Shown here piece by piece: positions 17,801-25,354 of a DNA stretch of 27,574 nucleotides. Source of the stretch: Geothermovivens sp964644845 (lineage in GTDB: Bacteria; Zhuqueibacterota; Zhuqueibacteria; Oleimicrobiales; Geothermoviventaceae); the NCBI GenBank assembly GCA_964644845.1, contig CAZXXS010000086.1, forward strand, positions 1 through 27,574, read 5' to 3'. The notes under the pieces were generated by a model. The model made no database searches, had not been told where the DNA came from, and was given only the letters and a program-made list of their open reading frames with translations. The stretch's first letter is position 1, and each line of letters opens with the position of its first letter. The position numbers and the translations under genes were made by a program.

Positions 17801-19087
17801 TCAGCCCAGAAAGCGGCTGAGGACCTGGTCCAGAATCCGTTGCGACGCCCCGGTGTGTTCACGCACAACCTGAAGCGCTGCCATGCCGATCTGATGTCTG
17901 TACTCCGGATCGTCGAAAAGGCGCGTGAAGGTCTCACGAGCCTCCTCGGCGTTGCGGATCACAAGGGCTCCCCGTCGCTGAGCCAACACTCGCGCATCCG
18001 GTGAATTCTCGTACACTGGTCCGAACACCACGGCGCAACCGTGCGCCGCCGGCTCAAGGGCCGAGTGGATTCCGGGACCGAAGCTGCCGCCTACGAATGC
18101 TACCCGTCCGAGAGCGTAGAGGTTGGCCAGCAGCCCGACACTGTCAACGAGCAGCGCATGCCAGTCACCCTCCGGCCGACGCCGCCACACCGAAAGGCGC
18201 GCCGTGACGTAGTGCTGCTCGGCAAACCGGGTCTCGATTTGCGCAAGCCTCTCCGCGGTTGGTTCGTGGGGCACCACAACCACACGGAATCCATCTCGCT
18301 TCAACAGCGCCCACACGGCAGGGAAAACTGCCTCTTCGTCCGAGGGCCAAGTACTGCCCAGCACCAGAATGTCCAGATTCTTAAGCCCAGGATGCGTCAA
18401 CAAGTCTCGAATCGGTGCTGTTTCGCGTGCACGTCGAACTACCTGGTCGTACCGTGTATCCCCTGCTACCAGCACTTCCTTTTCTGGAACCAGTGCCTTG
18501 ATGCGGTCGGCATCTGCCGTGCTGACCGCGCAAATCACGTCAAACAGGTTGAACAGGAATCGGTTGAACAACCGCTGCACGCGAGCGGTCAGCCCTCGCG
18601 CGGGTCTGAGCGACGCGTCCACCAGGACGCGTGGAATTCCCAAACGCTCGGCTTCCCACAGGTGGTTCGGCCAAATGTCGTGTCGAACGAAAACCGCTAC
18701 ACGTGGCTGAATCAGGGTCAAGAACCGATTTGCCTGGCGCCGAGAATCAAACGGAAGGTACGTCATCAGGTCCACGTAGGGAACTTCGCCCGCATTGTCA
18801 AATCCCGAAGGCGAAAAAAAACTGACCACGATCTTTAGGTCGGGCCAGCGCTTTTTGGCGTCGGAAATCAGGGGTTTGGCTTGTTCGAATTCACCGAGGG
18901 AAGAAACGTGCACCCAAAGTCGAGGTCCTGAACCCAACGCCGAGACCTGCTCGCGCAGGGCATCGAAGAGATTACGACGAGCGCGAATCCCCCTACGAAT
19001 TTTGGAACTACGAAACCTTGCCACCTGGAAAGCAAGGTAAAGGAACGGCACCCCCACAAGACTGTAGAATGCTCGCCAGAACCTCAT
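17801..19087 (-). CDS. waaA: 3-deoxy-D-manno-octulosonic acid (Kdo) transferase
   Basis: This 428-residue enzyme adds Kdo from CMP-Kdo to lipid IVA during lipopolysaccharide core assembly, at the cytoplasmic face of the inner membrane. There is an N-terminal hydrophobic anchor (about 7-22). The catalytic-Glu motif V-S-S-L-G-E-F-E-Q-A-K-P-L (Glu66) corresponds to the usual S-V-G-E. It is followed by L-P-F-D (111-114), R-H-D-I-W-P-N (135-141, in place of the common E-T-E-L-W-P-N) and the nucleotide-sugar motif G-G-S-F-G-P-G-I-H-S-A-L-E-P-A (333-347). Length matches WaaA/KdtA. The ATG at 19087 has GGGAGGG directly upstream with good spacing. It starts 25 nt after the LytR_C gene and is probably in its operon. 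Its presence is the main evidence for an LPS-bearing outer membrane. Whether it adds one or several Kdo residues cannot be told. Confidence 0.93.
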   Translation of the reverse strand: MRFWRAFYSLVGVPFLYLAFQVARFRSSKIRRGIRARRNLFDALREQVSALGSGPRLWVHVSSLGEFEQAKPLISDAKKRWPDLKIVVSFFSPSGFDNAGEVPYVDLMTYLPFDSRRQANRFLTLIQPRVAVFVRHDIWPNHLWEAERLGIPRVLVDASLRPARGLTARVQRLFNRFLFNLFDVICAVSTADADRIKALVPEKEVLVAGDTRYDQVVRRARETAPIRDLLTHPGLKNLDILVLGSTWPSDEEAVFPAVWALLKRDGFRVVVVPHEPTAERLAQIETRFAEQHYVTARLSVWRRRPEGDWHALLVDSVGLLANLYALGRVAFVGGSFGPGIHSALEPAAHGCAVVFGPVYENSPDARVLAQRRGALVIRNAEEARETFTRLFDDPEYRHQIGMAALQVVREHTGASQRILDQVLSRFLG

Positions 19088-19112
19088 TTACCCTCCCGTG
19101 GCCCGGCGAGCC

Positions 19113-19646
19113 TCAGTTTCGGTAAAGCTTCAAGGTCTTGTAGTCCTTTCCGAGCACAACAGTCACATCCAGTGCACGCGCCGAATTCATCTCGACGAGC
19201 ACGTTCTTTTTGTCGACTCCAAGGGCCTCCGCCACTCTGAGCGCGTTACGCATGTCCATCGATCGTCGATCGATCACCATTGTGGCGGGGACGTTGAAGT
19301 TTTCCCGGTTACCTGTCAGGTAGTTACCAAAATTCACAACGTCAAATCCCTTGCGACGGAGGAAATCGGTAACCTCCTTGGCAAGCCCGGGCTTACCGCA
19401 ACCGTTCAACACCTCTACCTTCAGGCTGTCTTCCGCCAAAATGGCCGCCTGTTGGGCTGGCTTTGGTGCGACAAACCGCGAAACCAAAGAGCCCACCAGC
19501 ACCAGGTTGATGACGGCAAGAATCCAGATGACTGCGGTCAGAAGAGACCCGGATGTTCCTCGCGACTTAGTTCGCCGCCTGACAACCCGTTCCGGACTCC
19601 GCCGCGTCTTCGGTGCACTTGTCCGCCTCGTCCGACGTACCGCCAT
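19113..19646 (-). CDS. LytR_C-domain single-pass membrane protein
   Basis: The 177-residue protein has a very basic N-terminus (residues 1-30), one transmembrane helix (about 35-57), a short linker, and a LytR C-terminal-type (LytR_C) domain at about 74-167. Within it V-E-V-L-N-G-C-G-K-P-G-L-A (77-89) and the following F-L-R-R-K-G-F-D-V-V-N-F-G-N are characteristic. In Gram-positive LCP proteins this domain follows the LytR-CpsA-Psr catalytic domain, but here it stands alone. The topology is cytoplasmic N-terminus with the domain outside the inner membrane. The ATG at 19646 has GGAGGG 5 nt upstream. It lies 25 nt before waaA on the same strand, suggesting an envelope-related role, but its biochemical function is unknown. 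Confidence 0.85.
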   Translation of the reverse strand: MAVRRTRRTSAPKTRRSPERVVRRRTKSRGTSGSLLTAVIWILAVINLVLVGSLVSRFVAPKPAQQAAILAEDSLKVEVLNGCGKPGLAKEVTDFLRRKGFDVVNFGNYLTGNRENFNVPATMVIDRRSMDMRNALRVAEALGVDKKNVLVEMNSARALDVTVVLGKDYKTLKLYRN

Positions 19647-20258
19647 TCAGACCCTCCACGTCGAGTCCAAGCTCCGCTTGCCCACCCTCCCTAACGGTCT
19701 TGTAACGCTCAGTGTGCAGAAAACAGCCGGAGAGCGGTCGACAACAGGACCCAAGCAGCCAACTTCGAGCACGCACTGCAGCCCGGGCAACGCGCTACCG
19801 TTCGCAACCGTGCAAAGCACCTGGCCGACGACAAAACAGCCGCTCAGTTGGTCCCGGCCACGGGTTGGCCACGCAAATCCCTGCACCAAGGGCTCGGCGT
19901 CTACACTCCGCTTTTCGACATGAGATCGTTCATCGACTCGGGCTCGGGACCTGCAAGCAAGGCTTGTTTCGAATCGTTTCCCTCGCCCACGTCATTCGCG
20001 CAATTCTGCGCTGCCTCAGGGAGCCAACCCAGCTACCGAGGAACAAGCGGCCACCCGCTGCGGCATTCCGTGCGACGACGCACACGTCCAGCCCTCGGGC
20101 CACTCACCGTTGTTAGCCAAGGTGGAAATCAGCTGTGCTCTGACCGTGTTCCAGCAAATTGTCCCGCACGTACGAACGGAGACTCACCCCCACTTGGTTC
20201 CCCCGGCCGTTCCGTTTTCACGCCCAGGCTGCCCGAAAAACTTCCCACACAGCTCGGT
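19647..20258. other. 612-bp intergenic region upstream of the LytR_C gene
   Basis: No gene is supported. A long plus-strand frame (19848-20732) crosses it but then runs antisense through the exported hypothetical gene and has no motif, so I treat it as chance. No tRNA, riboswitch or clear promoter was recognised. It must contain the LytR_C-waaA promoter near its low-coordinate side. Confidence 0.5.
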
Positions 20259-20786
20259 TCAATGGTCGAACTGTTCGTCTTCCATCAGCCAGGGGTGCTG
20301 CTCCAGACCGAAACCTCTGTCGTAGTACGAGTGGTAGCCATAAGGCCCGTACCCGTAGTAGCCGCGCGGCACAGCGCCGTACTGAAGGTGAAGTGTCAGG
20401 TTCTTTCGAGGCTGAAAGCGGATTTCCGCGCCAGACACGAAAAGCGAACGAGCCGACGGCAAATTGGAAAACGCACCAAAGGGTTGGTGAAGCATCCCCA
20501 ACTGGAGACGAGCGACCAGCTTGGGCGAGAACTGGTAGGTCATCGTGTTGAGGTAAAGCCCTTGAGAAATGGTGTGCCCGCCCAGGGCGAAGAACGAAAG
20601 GCTGTAGCTTTGCTGCATGTGAAACTTGGCAGGATCCAGTCCCAACATTCCGATCAGGGACTGCGGGCTCGCGCTACGCAGCTCCTGTCGCAAATTCGGG
20701 GCGGCTGCTTGCGTCTTAAGCTGAGCGAATGATGTCAGCGGCAAAGCCAACCCGAGAACAACCACAGCAACTGCCAGCCGCCGCAT
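20259..20786 (-). CDS. Small exported protein, beta-strand rich with a Gly/Tyr-rich tail; function unknown
   Basis: I do not recognise a named family. The protein is 175 residues from ATG 20786, which has GGAGG 8 nt upstream; the frame extends to 21020 without signal. It begins with a clear signal peptide (residues 1-21, ending S-F-A/Q). The middle (about 55-140) alternates hydrophobic and polar residues in several predicted beta strands (Y-S-L-S-F-F-A-L-G-G, G-L-Y-L-N-T-M-T-Y-Q-F, V-A-R-L-Q-L-G-M-L-H, L-T-L-H-L-Q-Y-G). This looks like a few strands of an outer-membrane barrel or a periplasmic beta sheet. The last 35 residues are rich in Gly and Tyr and end acidic. There is no terminal aromatic residue typical of BAM-inserted porins. 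It has its own promoter-like sequence 74-102 nt upstream and is followed by 612 nt without a gene, so it is probably monocistronic. Confidence 0.75.
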   Translation of the reverse strand: MRRLAVAVVVLGLALPLTSFAQLKTQAAAPNLRQELRSASPQSLIGMLGLDPAKFHMQQSYSLSFFALGGHTISQGLYLNTMTYQFSPKLVARLQLGMLHQPFGAFSNLPSARSLFVSGAEIRFQPRKNLTLHLQYGAVPRGYYGYGPYGYHSYYDRGFGLEQHPWLMEDEQFDH

Positions 20787-21178
20787 GCTCTCACCTCCTC
20801 GCCAAATCAGAACGACTTCTGTGCGCCACGGTCTCCCCCGAGACCTGCCAACACGGTTACAATTAAGCAATTCCTCTCTGAAAGTCAACCGCTTTTTCCC
20901 TTCTTCGCCGCTCTCCCCGGCAAGTCGCACGCCGGCCGAGCAAACCGCCACGCCCTCTTCAGACAGCCCCAAACGAACGCAGTCACCTTTGGCTCGCCAC
21001 GCTCCAGGGCCCTCACGCACATACGGGCATCTCCCCCCCTCGCCAGACAGCCCGATCGCGTGGACAACTTGCCGCCGCTTTCGGAGACTTCCACCCCCAA
21101 CCTCAGGTTTCGTCCACCCAACCCCGGCCTTTAGTTCGAACCGTTCTGAAGCTTTCTACCTTCCGCCGAGCCCTCCGG
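20787..21178. other. 392-bp intergenic region upstream of the exported hypothetical gene
   Basis: It carries a sigma70-like promoter near its low-coordinate side (20860-20888). The rest, which follows the GlmU-like gene's stop codon, shows no gene, no clear intrinsic terminator and no repeat that I could see. Confidence 0.5.
20860..20888 (-). promoter_or_regulatory. Sigma70-like promoter for the exported hypothetical gene
   Basis: Minus-strand TTGACT (complement of 20883-20888) is separated by exactly 17 nt from TAATTG (complement of 20860-20865). The -35 matches consensus at five of six bases; the -10 is weaker but AT-rich in an otherwise GC-rich stretch. It lies 74 nt upstream of the ATG. 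Confidence 0.5.
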
Positions 21179-21943
21179 CTACGCCCTCAGCCGCCTCCTC
21201 AGAATCGTTTCAGCCCGCCTGAGGTGCTCCACAGTGTTGATACCCATCGTCTCTTCGAAGCTTTCGGCCAGGACCGTGTGAACCGGCAACCCGCGGTCAC
21301 GAAGGATCCCAAGCACGTCCGTTAGGTAGTACTCCCCCTGAGCATTCTCGTTCCGCACTTCTGCAAGGGCGTCGAAGAGGGCAGGAGCTTGAAACACGTA
21401 GGTCGAAGTGTTCACTCTCTTAATGGCCTGGATGGTCGGGTCAGCGTCTTTTTCCTCCACAATTCGCACGAAACGCCCTCCAGCATCAAGGATGATTCGC
21501 CCGCACCCCCTGGGATCGTCGGCCAGAGCCGTGAGAATTGTTGCCGCAGCCCGGGAATTCCGATGTTCCGCTACGAGACGTTTCAGCGTTGCGGCCCTGA
21601 AGAGCGGACTGTCGCCCGCCAGCACCAGCACGTCCCCGCTGAAGCCGTCCAGTGCGGGGCGGGTTTGCTGCACCGCGTGCCCCGTCCCAAGCTGGGGCTC
21701 TTGAATCACCACTTCCGCACCGCTGCCTCGCACAGCCTCAGCCACTTCCCGCCACCTGTACCCCAAAACCAGAATGGTTCGTCCAGCGCCGACAGCCTTC
21801 GCCAGAGACAGCACGTAGTGAATCATCGGCTTGCCCAAGAGCGGGTGCAAAACCTTGGGAAGCGACGAGCGCATCCGCTTTCCCTTCCCGGCGGCAAGAA
21901 TCACCACAGCCAATTCTGTCGACGGTTTTTTCCCCGCCATCAT
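21179..21943 (-). CDS. GlmU-like N-acetylglucosamine-1-phosphate uridyltransferase, pyrophosphorylase domain only
   Basis: The protein (254 residues) is the nucleotidyltransferase half of GlmU, which makes UDP-GlcNAc from GlcNAc-1-P and UTP. Motifs: L-A-A-G-K-G-K-R-M (16-24) with the downstream L-P-K (Lys30), Q-L-G-T-G-H-A (84-90), A-G-D-S-P-L (Mg-binding Asp111), V-E-E-K-D-A (162-167), R-V-N-T-S (Asn178), N-A-Q-G-E-Y-Y-L-T-D (200-209) and G-I-N (Mg-binding Asn236). The left-handed beta-helix acetyltransferase domain that normally follows near residue 250 is absent; the frame simply stops. Hence GlcN-1-P acetylation must be done by another protein, or this enzyme makes a different NDP-sugar. 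Its ATG overlaps the panC stop codon (ATGA), indicating translational coupling. A second ATG at codon 2 cannot be excluded as the start. Confidence 0.85.
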   Translation of the reverse strand: MMAGKKPSTELAVVILAAGKGKRMRSSLPKVLHPLLGKPMIHYVLSLAKAVGAGRTILVLGYRWREVAEAVRGSGAEVVIQEPQLGTGHAVQQTRPALDGFSGDVLVLAGDSPLFRAATLKRLVAEHRNSRAAATILTALADDPRGCGRIILDAGGRFVRIVEEKDADPTIQAIKRVNTSTYVFQAPALFDALAEVRNENAQGEYYLTDVLGILRDRGLPVHTVLAESFEETMGINTVEHLRRAETILRRRLRA

Positions 21944-22797
21944 TGCAGGCCCCGTAGCATCATGTTGTCAATCAGGCGCGTCTGACCAATCCAGACGGCT
22001 AGAGCAATCAAAACGTCGCCACGAAGTTCGCGAACGTCTTCAAGGGTCTCAGCATCCACGATTGCAATGTAGTCGATCCGACTGCTCGGCACACTCCGCA
22101 CAATCTTGCGCATTTCTTCCAGGATTACTTCGCTCCGGCGTTCCCCGCCGTCGACCAGTTGCCGCGCTTTCTGCAGCGCCCGGTAAAGCACGAGAGCGTC
22201 CTGGCGTTCCTGAGGATTCAGGTAGGTGTTCCTGGAGCTCATGGCCAGGCCGTCTTGCTCGCGGACAATGGGTGCCACGATGATGTCCAGGTCAAAATTC
22301 AAGTCCCGCACCATCTGCTGAATGACAATCGCCTGCTGAGCATCCTTCTGCCCAAACACAGCGAAGTGGGGTTTGACGATGTGAAACAGCTTGGTTACTA
22401 CCGTGGTGACGCCACGGAAAAAGTTCGGCCGAGAGGCGCCACAAAGCGGCTCGGTCAGCTTTTCCACGAGCACGTAGGTGTGATACGGTTGCGGGTACAT
22501 TTCTTCTACTGATGGATTGAAAACAATGTCCGCGCCAGCTTCCTCAGCCAGTTGCAGGTCACGGTTCAGATCCCGTGGGTAGCGGTCGTAGTCCTCGTTG
22601 GGTCCGAACTGGGTCGGATTCACAAAGATGCTGACCACAACCACGTCCGCACGCTCACGGGCCAGGCGAACAAGACTGAGGTGACCTTCGTGCAAGTATC
22701 CCATCGTGGGCACAAAGCCGATCCGTTTGCCCGCCAACCTCAGGCTCTCCGCCTCGGACTGCATTTCCGGGATACTCTTGATCAGCCGCACAGGCAT
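21940..22797 (-). CDS. panC: Pantothenate synthetase (pantoate-beta-alanine ligase)
   Basis: This 285-residue cytoplasmic enzyme joins pantoate and beta-alanine using ATP, the last step of pantothenate synthesis. Hallmarks: P-T-M-G-Y-L-H-E-G-H-L-S-L (30-42) with the H-x-G-H adenylation motif; F-V-N-P-T-Q-F-G-P-N-E-D (58-69); F-G-Q-K-D-A-Q-Q (148-155); and the K-M-S-K-S-like M-S-S-R-N (186-190). Length is normal. The ATG at 22797 has GGAGGG about 7 nt upstream and lies 14 nt after panB. The stop overlaps the start of the GlmU-like gene by four bases. Confidence 0.98.
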   Translation of the reverse strand: MPVRLIKSIPEMQSEAESLRLAGKRIGFVPTMGYLHEGHLSLVRLARERADVVVVSIFVNPTQFGPNEDYDRYPRDLNRDLQLAEEAGADIVFNPSVEEMYPQPYHTYVLVEKLTEPLCGASRPNFFRGVTTVVTKLFHIVKPHFAVFGQKDAQQAIVIQQMVRDLNFDLDIIVAPIVREQDGLAMSSRNTYLNPQERQDALVLYRALQKARQLVDGGERRSEVILEEMRKIVRSVPSSRIDYIAIVDAETLEDVRELRGDVLIALAVWIGQTRLIDNMMLRGLQ

Positions 22798-22811
22798 TGC
22801 CTAACCCTCCG

Positions 22812-23615
22812 TCAGTAGCTTTCTTCTGCGCTGGGGAACCGCCCTTGCTGCACGTCCGCCGCGTAAGTTTCGACCGCTTGGCGAATCTCAGCAGCCAGCG
22901 CAGCGTAGCGACGCACAAATTTGGGCTTGAACCGTTCGAACAGACCCAACATGTCGTGCGTAACCAGAATCTGCCCGTCGCACTGCGGACCGGCACCGAT
23001 GCCGATGGTTGGCACCTGGATCCGGCGGGTAATTTCCCCGGCCAGATCGGAAGGCACCTTTTCCAGCACGAGAGCGAAAACCCCAGCCTCACTCAGGGCC
23101 AGAGCGTCGTCCAGCAGAGCTTGACGCTCTTGTTCCGATTTACCCCGAACCCGGTACCCGCCGAATCGGTGAATGGACTGTGGCGTGAGTCCGAGATGTC
23201 CCATCACCGGAATCCCGACCTCTACCAAACGACGCACCCGGTCCACGATTGAGGCTCCGCCCTCGAGTTTCACGGCTTCGGCCCCAGCCTCTTTCAACAA
23301 ACGGCCGGCATTTCGAACCGTTTCATCCACGGACACCTGGTAACTGAGAAACGGCATGTCGGCCACCAGCAGTGCACGTTTTATTCCCCGCCTTACAGCA
23401 CGGGTGTGGTAGATCATGTCCTCCAGAGTAACCGGTAGCGTTGTGTTGTGTCCCTGGAACACCATTCCCACCGAATCGCCCACCAGGATGACGTCAACAC
23501 CAGATTCGTCCAACAAGGCCGCGAGAAGCCAGTCGTACGCCGTGAGCGCGACGATCTTCTCGCCTCTGCGCTTCATTTCCAGTAAGTCCGGCACACTCAC
23601 TTTGGCGGTGGCCAT
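22812..23615 (-). CDS. panB: 3-methyl-2-oxobutanoate hydroxymethyltransferase
   Basis: This 267-residue enzyme transfers a hydroxymethyl group from 5,10-methylene-tetrahydrofolate to 2-oxoisovalerate, giving ketopantoate. Expected residues are all visible: A-L-T-A-Y-D (23-28), V-G-D-S (Mg-binding Asp47), A-D-M-P-F (Asp86), V-K-L-E-G-G (Lys116, Glu118), H-L-G-L-T-P-Q-S (140-147), catalytic Glu185 in L-V-L-E, and T-I-G-I-G-A-G (203-209). The start at ATG 23615 follows GAGGAGGAG about 8 nt upstream. It is the first gene of a panB-panC-nucleotidyltransferase operon; panE and panD are not in the window. A TACAAT hexamer about 80 nt upstream could be its -10 box, but no good -35 accompanies it. Confidence 0.98.
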   Translation of the reverse strand: MATAKVSVPDLLEMKRRGEKIVALTAYDWLLAALLDESGVDVILVGDSVGMVFQGHNTTLPVTLEDMIYHTRAVRRGIKRALLVADMPFLSYQVSVDETVRNAGRLLKEAGAEAVKLEGGASIVDRVRRLVEVGIPVMGHLGLTPQSIHRFGGYRVRGKSEQERQALLDDALALSEAGVFALVLEKVPSDLAGEITRRIQVPTIGIGAGPQCDGQILVTHDMLGLFERFKPKFVRRYAALAAEIRQAVETYAADVQQGRFPSAEESY

Positions 23616-24100
23616 GGCCCAAGCTCCTCCTCAAGTGACCCAAAAACGTTAGAACCACAACGCGTGCAAAAGCGAATCCCCGTGCTTACCGCAGATTGTA
23701 CGGCTCTCCTCACTTTTGCAGCGTCGATCAAGGCGTTGTCTCTTACGGGTGCATTCCGGTTGACACAGTCAGGCGTTTCAGGGCCTCTTGGTCCAGCCGT
23801 GCGAGATCAACACGGAACGCCTCTGCACCACACGAGACGTCCGGGCGTTCTGCTCGGAACCGACCCAGCATCGCGCCGAAGGCTGTGCAAGCTTGCGCGG
23901 GAGCCAATCCCTCCTACCCCTGCGGAAACACACCCAGCCATTGAGGTCCCCGGTGCAACAAGGTTCGACGTCTGCTCCACCCGGACAAAAGCAAGAGGCC
24001 AGGTGGATTTTCCCACTCAGCGCCAGTCTCCCGGTTGACCTGGGGAAATCTTTCCGCGTGTTGCCCTGGTTCGCAAAATCGATGGCCTGCCAGCGACGAC
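23616..24100. other. 485-bp intergenic region between mnmA and panB
   Basis: No gene is supported on either strand; the open frames present lack motifs. It must hold the panB promoter at its low-coordinate end and the mnmA 3' end at its high-coordinate end. A TACAAT (complement of 23695-23700) is the best -10-like hexamer. No clear intrinsic terminator follows mnmA. Confidence 0.5.
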
Positions 24101-25207
24101 TTACAAGCGTGCCAAAATGAAGCCCCCACCCAGGAGTCGGTCGCCGTCGTAAAAAACCGCAGACTGGCCCGGCGTTACTGCGGCTTGAGGCTCCTCGAAC
24201 TCCACCCGCACAGATTTCGGTTCCTCAGCGGGGTAAAGTGTTGCCCAAGCCCCGCGGTCACGGTACCGGATCTTAACCCAAGCGCGTGTTGGTTGCCGAA
24301 GTTCAGAGAGAGCAACCCAGTTAACCCCGGTGGCGATCAAGCCGTGGCTTAACAAATCCTCCCGACTCCCGACCACCACCCGGTTCCGCTCAGGATCGAT
24401 GTCCACTACGTACACGGGTCGCCCTACCGCGATCCCCAGTCCACGGCGCTGACCGATGGTAAAGCCGGTAGTGCCTCTGTGGTAGCCAAGCACGTTTCCG
24501 GCTGTGTCCACGATCTCGCCAACCCGTTCCGGTTCGCCGCGGTCACGCAGGAATCGCCGGTAGTCGTTGTCGGGCACGAAACAAATCTCCTGGCTGTCGG
24601 GCTTTTTTGCTGTACGTAGGCCGAGGCGCTCGGCCATCTTCCGCGTCGCATCTTTCGTCATGTCACCGAGCGGCAGGAGCGTTTCGGCGAGCTGAGCCTG
24701 GCGAAGTGCCCAGAGTGCGTAGGATTGATCCTTGTCCAGGTCCACAGCGCGCCACAGTTCAAAACGCCCGGTTTCGGCGTTGCGTCTCACACGGGCGTAG
24801 TGCCCTGTGGCAAAGTACTGGGCCCCAAGCGCTTTGGCCTTCAACCTCAGCACATCCCACTTCGTCTTGACGTTGCACAACACGCAAGGATTGGGCGTTC
24901 GTCCCCGCCGGTACTCGTCGACAAAGTTCTGGATGACGTCCCTTTCGAAAGCTTCGTGCACATCCACGACGTAGTGCGGGATGCCGAGCTGCTCTGCCAC
25001 TCGGGCGGCATCGCTTATTCCCTCGAGCGAACAGCAACTGCTCTCCGCGTGGACATTCCCTCCCACAGCGTCGTACTCCCAGAGCTTCATTGTCAGCCCA
25101 ACAACTTTGTACCCGCGCTCCAGAAGCAGAGCAGCTGCCACAGAGCTGTCGACACCTCCGCTCATGGCAACAGCCACAAGGGGAAGGGTTTCCCTCTCCT
25201 TGAACAT
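24101..25207 (-). CDS. mnmA: tRNA-uridine 2-sulfurtransferase
   Basis: This 368-residue cytoplasmic enzyme adenylates and thiolates U34 in the anticodon of Glu, Gln and Lys tRNAs. The PP-loop S-G-G-V-D-S-S is at 16-22; the two catalytic cysteines are Cys108 in N-P-C-V-L-C and Cys209 in Q-E-I-C-F-V, both in the expected contexts. G-H-Y-A-R (135-139), K-D-Q-S-Y (159-163) and the C-terminal G-Q-S-A-V-F-Y (347-353) complete the family pattern. I chose ATG 25207 with GAGGAG close upstream; a GTG five codons earlier (25222) has a poorer site. The upstream gene, 147 nt away, is a cysteine desulfurase, its natural sulfur donor. A terminator-like hairpin sits 25 nt upstream of the start (separate entry), so expression may depend on read-through. 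Confidence 0.97.
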   Translation of the reverse strand: MFKERETLPLVAVAMSGGVDSSVAAALLLERGYKVVGLTMKLWEYDAVGGNVHAESSCCSLEGISDAARVAEQLGIPHYVVDVHEAFERDVIQNFVDEYRRGRTPNPCVLCNVKTKWDVLRLKAKALGAQYFATGHYARVRRNAETGRFELWRAVDLDKDQSYALWALRQAQLAETLLPLGDMTKDATRKMAERLGLRTAKKPDSQEICFVPDNDYRRFLRDRGEPERVGEIVDTAGNVLGYHRGTTGFTIGQRRGLGIAVGRPVYVVDIDPERNRVVVGSREDLLSHGLIATGVNWVALSELRQPTRAWVKIRYRDRGAWATLYPAEEPKSVRVEFEEPQAAVTPGQSAVFYDGDRLLGGGFILARL

Positions 25208-25354
25208 CTTGCTCCTCGTCACCTCAAGATGAAACGAAAGCCGTCCGAAGACGGCCGTTTCTTAGCACTCACTCAGCGATGCTGTTCCCGGTCCCTGGAG
25301 GACAGGATCAGTCGCCTGCGGATTGTTCGGCGGCCGAATCCTGTTGTTCCACCT
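25208..25354 (-). promoter_or_regulatory. Structured mnmA leader with possible alternative pairing
   Basis: Within the 147 nt between the desulfurase stop and mnmA, a stem pairs 25302-25308 with 25338-25344 (7 bp). It can enclose a hairpin at 25326-25338 (TTCGG, CGG, CCGAA). CGGCCG in that hairpin (25331-25336) is self-complementary and recurs at 25252-25257, where it overlaps the left arm of the UUCG-capped hairpin. The two CGGCCG segments could pair and disrupt that hairpin. All pairings were read by eye and the regulatory role is inferred. Confidence 0.4.
25232..25255 (-). terminator. UUCG-capped terminator-like hairpin just upstream of mnmA
   Basis: On the minus strand GCCGTC, loop TTCG and GACGGC (25255-25240) are followed by TTTCGTTT. 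The stem is short (6 bp, plus a possible G-U pair) but carries the very stable cUUCGg loop and a U-rich tail. It ends the desulfurase transcript or attenuates read-through into mnmA, whose start is 25 nt further on. Confidence 0.55.

Noticed and set aside
19848..20732. 294-codon plus-strand frame spanning an intergenic region and the exported hypothetical gene
   Set aside because: Half of it is antisense to a gene with a clear signal peptide, SD and promoter; the other half is low-complexity and motif-free.
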